A model generated the notes under the pieces. The model saw only the letters and a program-made list of their open reading frames with translations. It searched no databases and was not told where the DNA came from. 64,000 nt of DNA from Candidatus Peribacteria bacterium (lineage in GTDB: Bacteria > Patescibacteriota > Gracilibacteria > BD1-5 > UBA6164): assembly GCA_023898505.1 (NCBI GenBank), contig CP060226.1:992001-1056000 (forward strand). The letters are read 5' to 3'. The position numbers and the translations under genes are program-made. Of this stretch, positions 60,720-64,000 are shown piece by piece. How positions within the stretch are numbered: the first letter of the stretch is position 1; every line of letters starts with the position of its first letter.

Positions 60720-61631
60720 GTGCCAAGCGCTAAAGAAATAAAGAGAAAAATCTCTTCGATAAAAAATACTGGAAAAATCACCAAAGCGATGGAGCTTATC
60801 TCTACCGTAAAGATGAAAAAAGCTCAGGATTTAGCGATGGAAAAGCGTGCCTTTGTTTTGGAAATGCTGAAGGTATTTTTACGTGTAGAGGATTATTTGA
60901 AAGACTATCCTCTGTTTAAAGAAGGAAAAGGGAAAAAGACACTGGCAGTGATCGTGACCTCAAATAAAGGACTCTGTGGCGGATACAATATCAATGTCCT
61001 CAAAAAAGTACACGAATACGTAAAAGAAACAGGAGAAGAACTTGAGTATATCACCCTTGGGAAAAAAGCTGCCCAATTTGTTGCGAGAACTGGAAATAAA
61101 CTGATTGCAGACTTTTCCCCTGATTATACCGACTATATTGAGCCAATCTTTACAAAAAATATTAGTCGTATGGTTCGTGAAGAGTTTTTAAACGGAGATT
61201 ATGGGAAAGTCGTAGTATTTTATGCGCACTTCCTCAATACTATTAAACAAGTTCCAACCGCGAAAGTATCGCTTCCAATTACCTCTGAAGACTTAAAATC
61301 GTATTTGTATTCGATCGTAGAAGATCACTACGACCTTGAAAAAGAGATCAATGTCGATGATCATACCTACGGATATGATGTAGAACCAAGTCCAGAAGAG
61401 GTAGTAAATGAGGTAATTCCGATTATCCTGGATATGATGTTTTATGATGTTCTTTTGGAGTCAAAAGCATCGGAACATTCTTCTCGTATGATTGCGATGA
61501 AAAATGCCAAGGATAGTGCCAATAAGATTGCTGGTCAGTTGACACTTCAGTATAATAAAGCGAGACAAGCGCTGATTACTCGTGAAGTATCGGAGATTAC
61601 TGCAGGGGTGGAATCACTCAAAGATGTTTAG
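60720..61631 (+). CDS. atpG: ATP synthase subunit gamma
   Basis: The 303-residue protein starts GTG at 60720 with the family N-terminus (PSAKEIKRKISSIKNTGKIT KAME) and LAVIVTSNKGLCGGYNINVL. The C-terminal helix is ASEHSSRMIAMKNAKDSANK. It is the rotating shaft. It has no TGA. An insertion around residues 205-225 (HYDLEKEINVDDHTYGYDVE) is longer than in most bacteria. Confidence 0.95.
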   Translation: MPSAKEIKRKISSIKNTGKITKAMELISTVKMKKAQDLAMEKRAFVLEMLKVFLRVEDYLKDYPLFKEGKGKKTLAVIVTSNKGLCGGYNINVLKKVHEYVKETGEELEYITLGKKAAQFVARTGNKLIADFSPDYTDYIEPIFTKNISRMVREEFLNGDYGKVVVFYAHFLNTIKQVPTAKVSLPITSEDLKSYLYSIVEDHYDLEKEINVDDHTYGYDVEPSPEEVVNEVIPIILDMMFYDVLLESKASEHSSRMIAMKNAKDSANKIAGQLTLQYNKARQALITREVSEITAGVESLKDV

Positions 61632-61645
61632 AGTTCTTTAAATAT

Positions 61646-62056
61646 GTGAGTATGCATCGTTTACCATTTGCTATAAAACTTGTACTGAATCTCGTATTTT
61701 TCTGTATATACGTGATCATCAGTATTGTGTTGGTAAACTTCGTGTATGGGTTTGTAGTTGCTGAGTGGCTCGGAGGAAATGTACCAGGTTCATCGGATCC
61801 AGTGCATATGAAGATGGCGACGGTAGTATTTTTGGTAGTGATTATTATCACTATCTTGTACCGTAAATACTTCTATCTGTCTTTGAGACAGTTAGGAAAC
61901 ACACTACAAGCACCGGTAGTAGATATGACGGAGCTATTTGAGAAGCATACCGCCAACACTCCGAAACCAAAGACGACCAAAAAAACAAAAATAAAACAAG
62001 AAACACCTCGCGAAGAGGGGGAACTAGAGATTTATATCGGGAAAGAAATAAAGTAG
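61646..62056 (+). CDS. Two-helix membrane protein in the atp operon
   Basis: The protein has about 134-136 residues with start GTG at 61646 or ATG at 61652. Two hydrophobic helices (LVLNLVFFCIYVIISIVLV and ATVVFLVVIIITILYRKYF) flank a short loop. A basic linker then leads to the C-terminal GELEIYIGKEIK. No family is recognised. It overlaps none of its neighbours and lies between gamma and the RNase H gene. Confidence 0.65.
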   Translation: MSMHRLPFAIKLVLNLVFFCIYVIISIVLVNFVYGFVVAEWLGGNVPGSSDPVHMKMATVVFLVVIIITILYRKYFYLSLRQLGNTLQAPVVDMTELFEKHTANTPKPKTTKKTKIKQETPREEGELEIYIGKEIK

Positions 62057-62057
62057 C

Positions 62058-62462
62058 ATGAAACTAAAGATATATACCGATGGAGGATCGAGAGGAAACC
62101 CAGGAGTCTCAGGGATAGGGGTGTATATCACAGATGAAGCTGGAAAAGAAATAGAAAAACGTTATAAATACTTGGGAACAAAAACAAATAATGAAGCAGA
62201 ATATCTCGGAGCCTATTATGGGATACAGCGAGGAATTGAACTCGGGGCGACAGAGATACAGCTCTATATGGATTCGAAACTAGTGATAAGCCAACTTTCA
62301 GGAGTTTGGAAGATAAAAAAAGAAGAACTATGAAAGATACACGAAGATATACTCAAGATGATCAAGAAGAATCAAACAAAGTTGTCCTTTCACTGGATTC
62401 GAAGAGAAGAAAACAAAGAGGCAGATAGGCTGAGTAATGTCGCGATGGACGTAAAAAACTAA
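62058..62462 (+). CDS. rnhA: Ribonuclease HI
   Basis: The 134-residue protein has the RNase H core: IYTDGGSRGNPG (D1), NNEAEYLGAYYGI (E), LYMDSKLVISQLSG (D2) and NKEADRLSN (D at the last site). It cleaves RNA in RNA-DNA hybrids. It is of the archaeal/small bacterial type without a basic protrusion. TGA glycine at 62331. Its insertion between gamma and beta in an atp operon is unusual. Confidence 0.93.
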
Positions 62463-62482
62463 TTTATATTTTATATTTGTAA

Positions 62483-63886
<1,404 letters not shown>

Positions 63887-64000
63887 CCTCACCCTAGCCC
63901 TCTCCTGTAAGGAGAGGGAACAAGAGGTAAGATATTTATTAATTAATAAAATCCTTATACTTCCTCTCTTGTAAGGAGAGGAGCGAGGTGAGGTATAGTA
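63887..64000. repeat. CCCTCACCCTAG palindromic repeats after atpD
   Basis: CCTCACCCTAGCCCTCTCCTG TAAGGAGAGGG then a second, inverse, diverged copy (CCTCTCTTGTAAGGAGAGGAG CGAGGTGAGG). It is the free-standing form of the units that are translated inside the pilin, sufS and the copper ATPase. Confidence 0.85.

Noticed and set aside
63887..64000. Small gene or epsilon start after beta
   Set aside because: The stretch consists of two inverted CCTCACCC-type repeats, and I saw no supported start with a family match.

Overview
This 64 kb window is chromosomal DNA from a bacterium that reads UGA as glycine (NCBI code 25). Nearly every long gene is crossed by in-frame TGA codons at positions where the family has glycine: the GyrA box (1301-1303), the CGGPH motif of AlaRS (6205-6207), the DKTGT loop of the copper ATPase (49115-49117), and the SPGPDF motif of a LysE exporter. 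TAA and TAG act as stops. Together with low GC, compact genes and reduced protein forms, this points to the Candidate Phyla Radiation lineages Absconditabacteria (SR1) or Gracilibacteria (BD1-5). The window does not decide between them. All coordinates below are given for the code-25 reading, with TGA-separated pieces joined.

Layout: 1-10.4 kb holds the 3' part of gyrA, a large unknown protein, alaS, yvcK, recR, an FtsL-like protein and rsmH. 10.8-18.2 kb is a SUF iron-sulfur cluster: sufC, sufB, an A-type carrier, a short sufD, sufS, a LysE exporter, sufU, a GIY-YIG gene between inverted repeats, and an Rrf2 regulator. 18.4-24.3 kb carries tyrS, an HTH protein, tsaD, rpsU, rbfA, ftsQ, an RsbW-like kinase and HU. 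24.5-27.2 kb is a four-gene minor pseudopilin operon. 27.3-32.2 kb is a defence-like patch with a split type IIG restriction-modification gene and an AlbA_2-type ATPase-like protein. 32.4-40.8 kb has pilus assembly genes (pilC, pilO-like, pilN-like, a TrbC/VirB2-like pilin), a TraB-like protein, a PrsW-type protease, murA and a phosphatase-like/propeller protein.

40.9-50.0 kb is a copper and thiol-redox island: a Cys-rich secreted protein, a DsbA-like protein, a CPAC membrane protein, a 500-residue fusion of two DUF1573 domains with a rhodanese and a CuA-type cupredoxin, a DUF302 protein, a multicopper oxidase, an HMA/SafE/cupredoxin fusion and a P1B copper ATPase. Several of its genes encode most glycines with TGA (about 29 of 37 in the fusion protein, about 20 of 25 in the DsbA-like protein), whereas atpD uses none for about 43 glycines. 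The island therefore looks compositionally distinct.

50.1-54.6 kb has yebC, rpoD, a large prepilin with a fibrinogen-like domain and a cyclic-nucleotide-binding protein. 54.7-63.9 kb is an ATP synthase operon with two complete membrane sectors (a-cc-b, then I-a-c-b) followed by one set of delta, alpha, gamma and beta. The first c subunit is a fused double hairpin with a sodium-type ligand set in its first half. The second c is a single proton-type hairpin.

A theme across the window is short palindromic dispersed repeats that lie both between genes and inside open reading frames, where they are read in frame as extra peptide (sufC, sufB, the A-type carrier, sufS, the restriction gene, the copper ATPase and the pilin). 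No rRNA, tRNA, transposase or CRISPR array was recognised.
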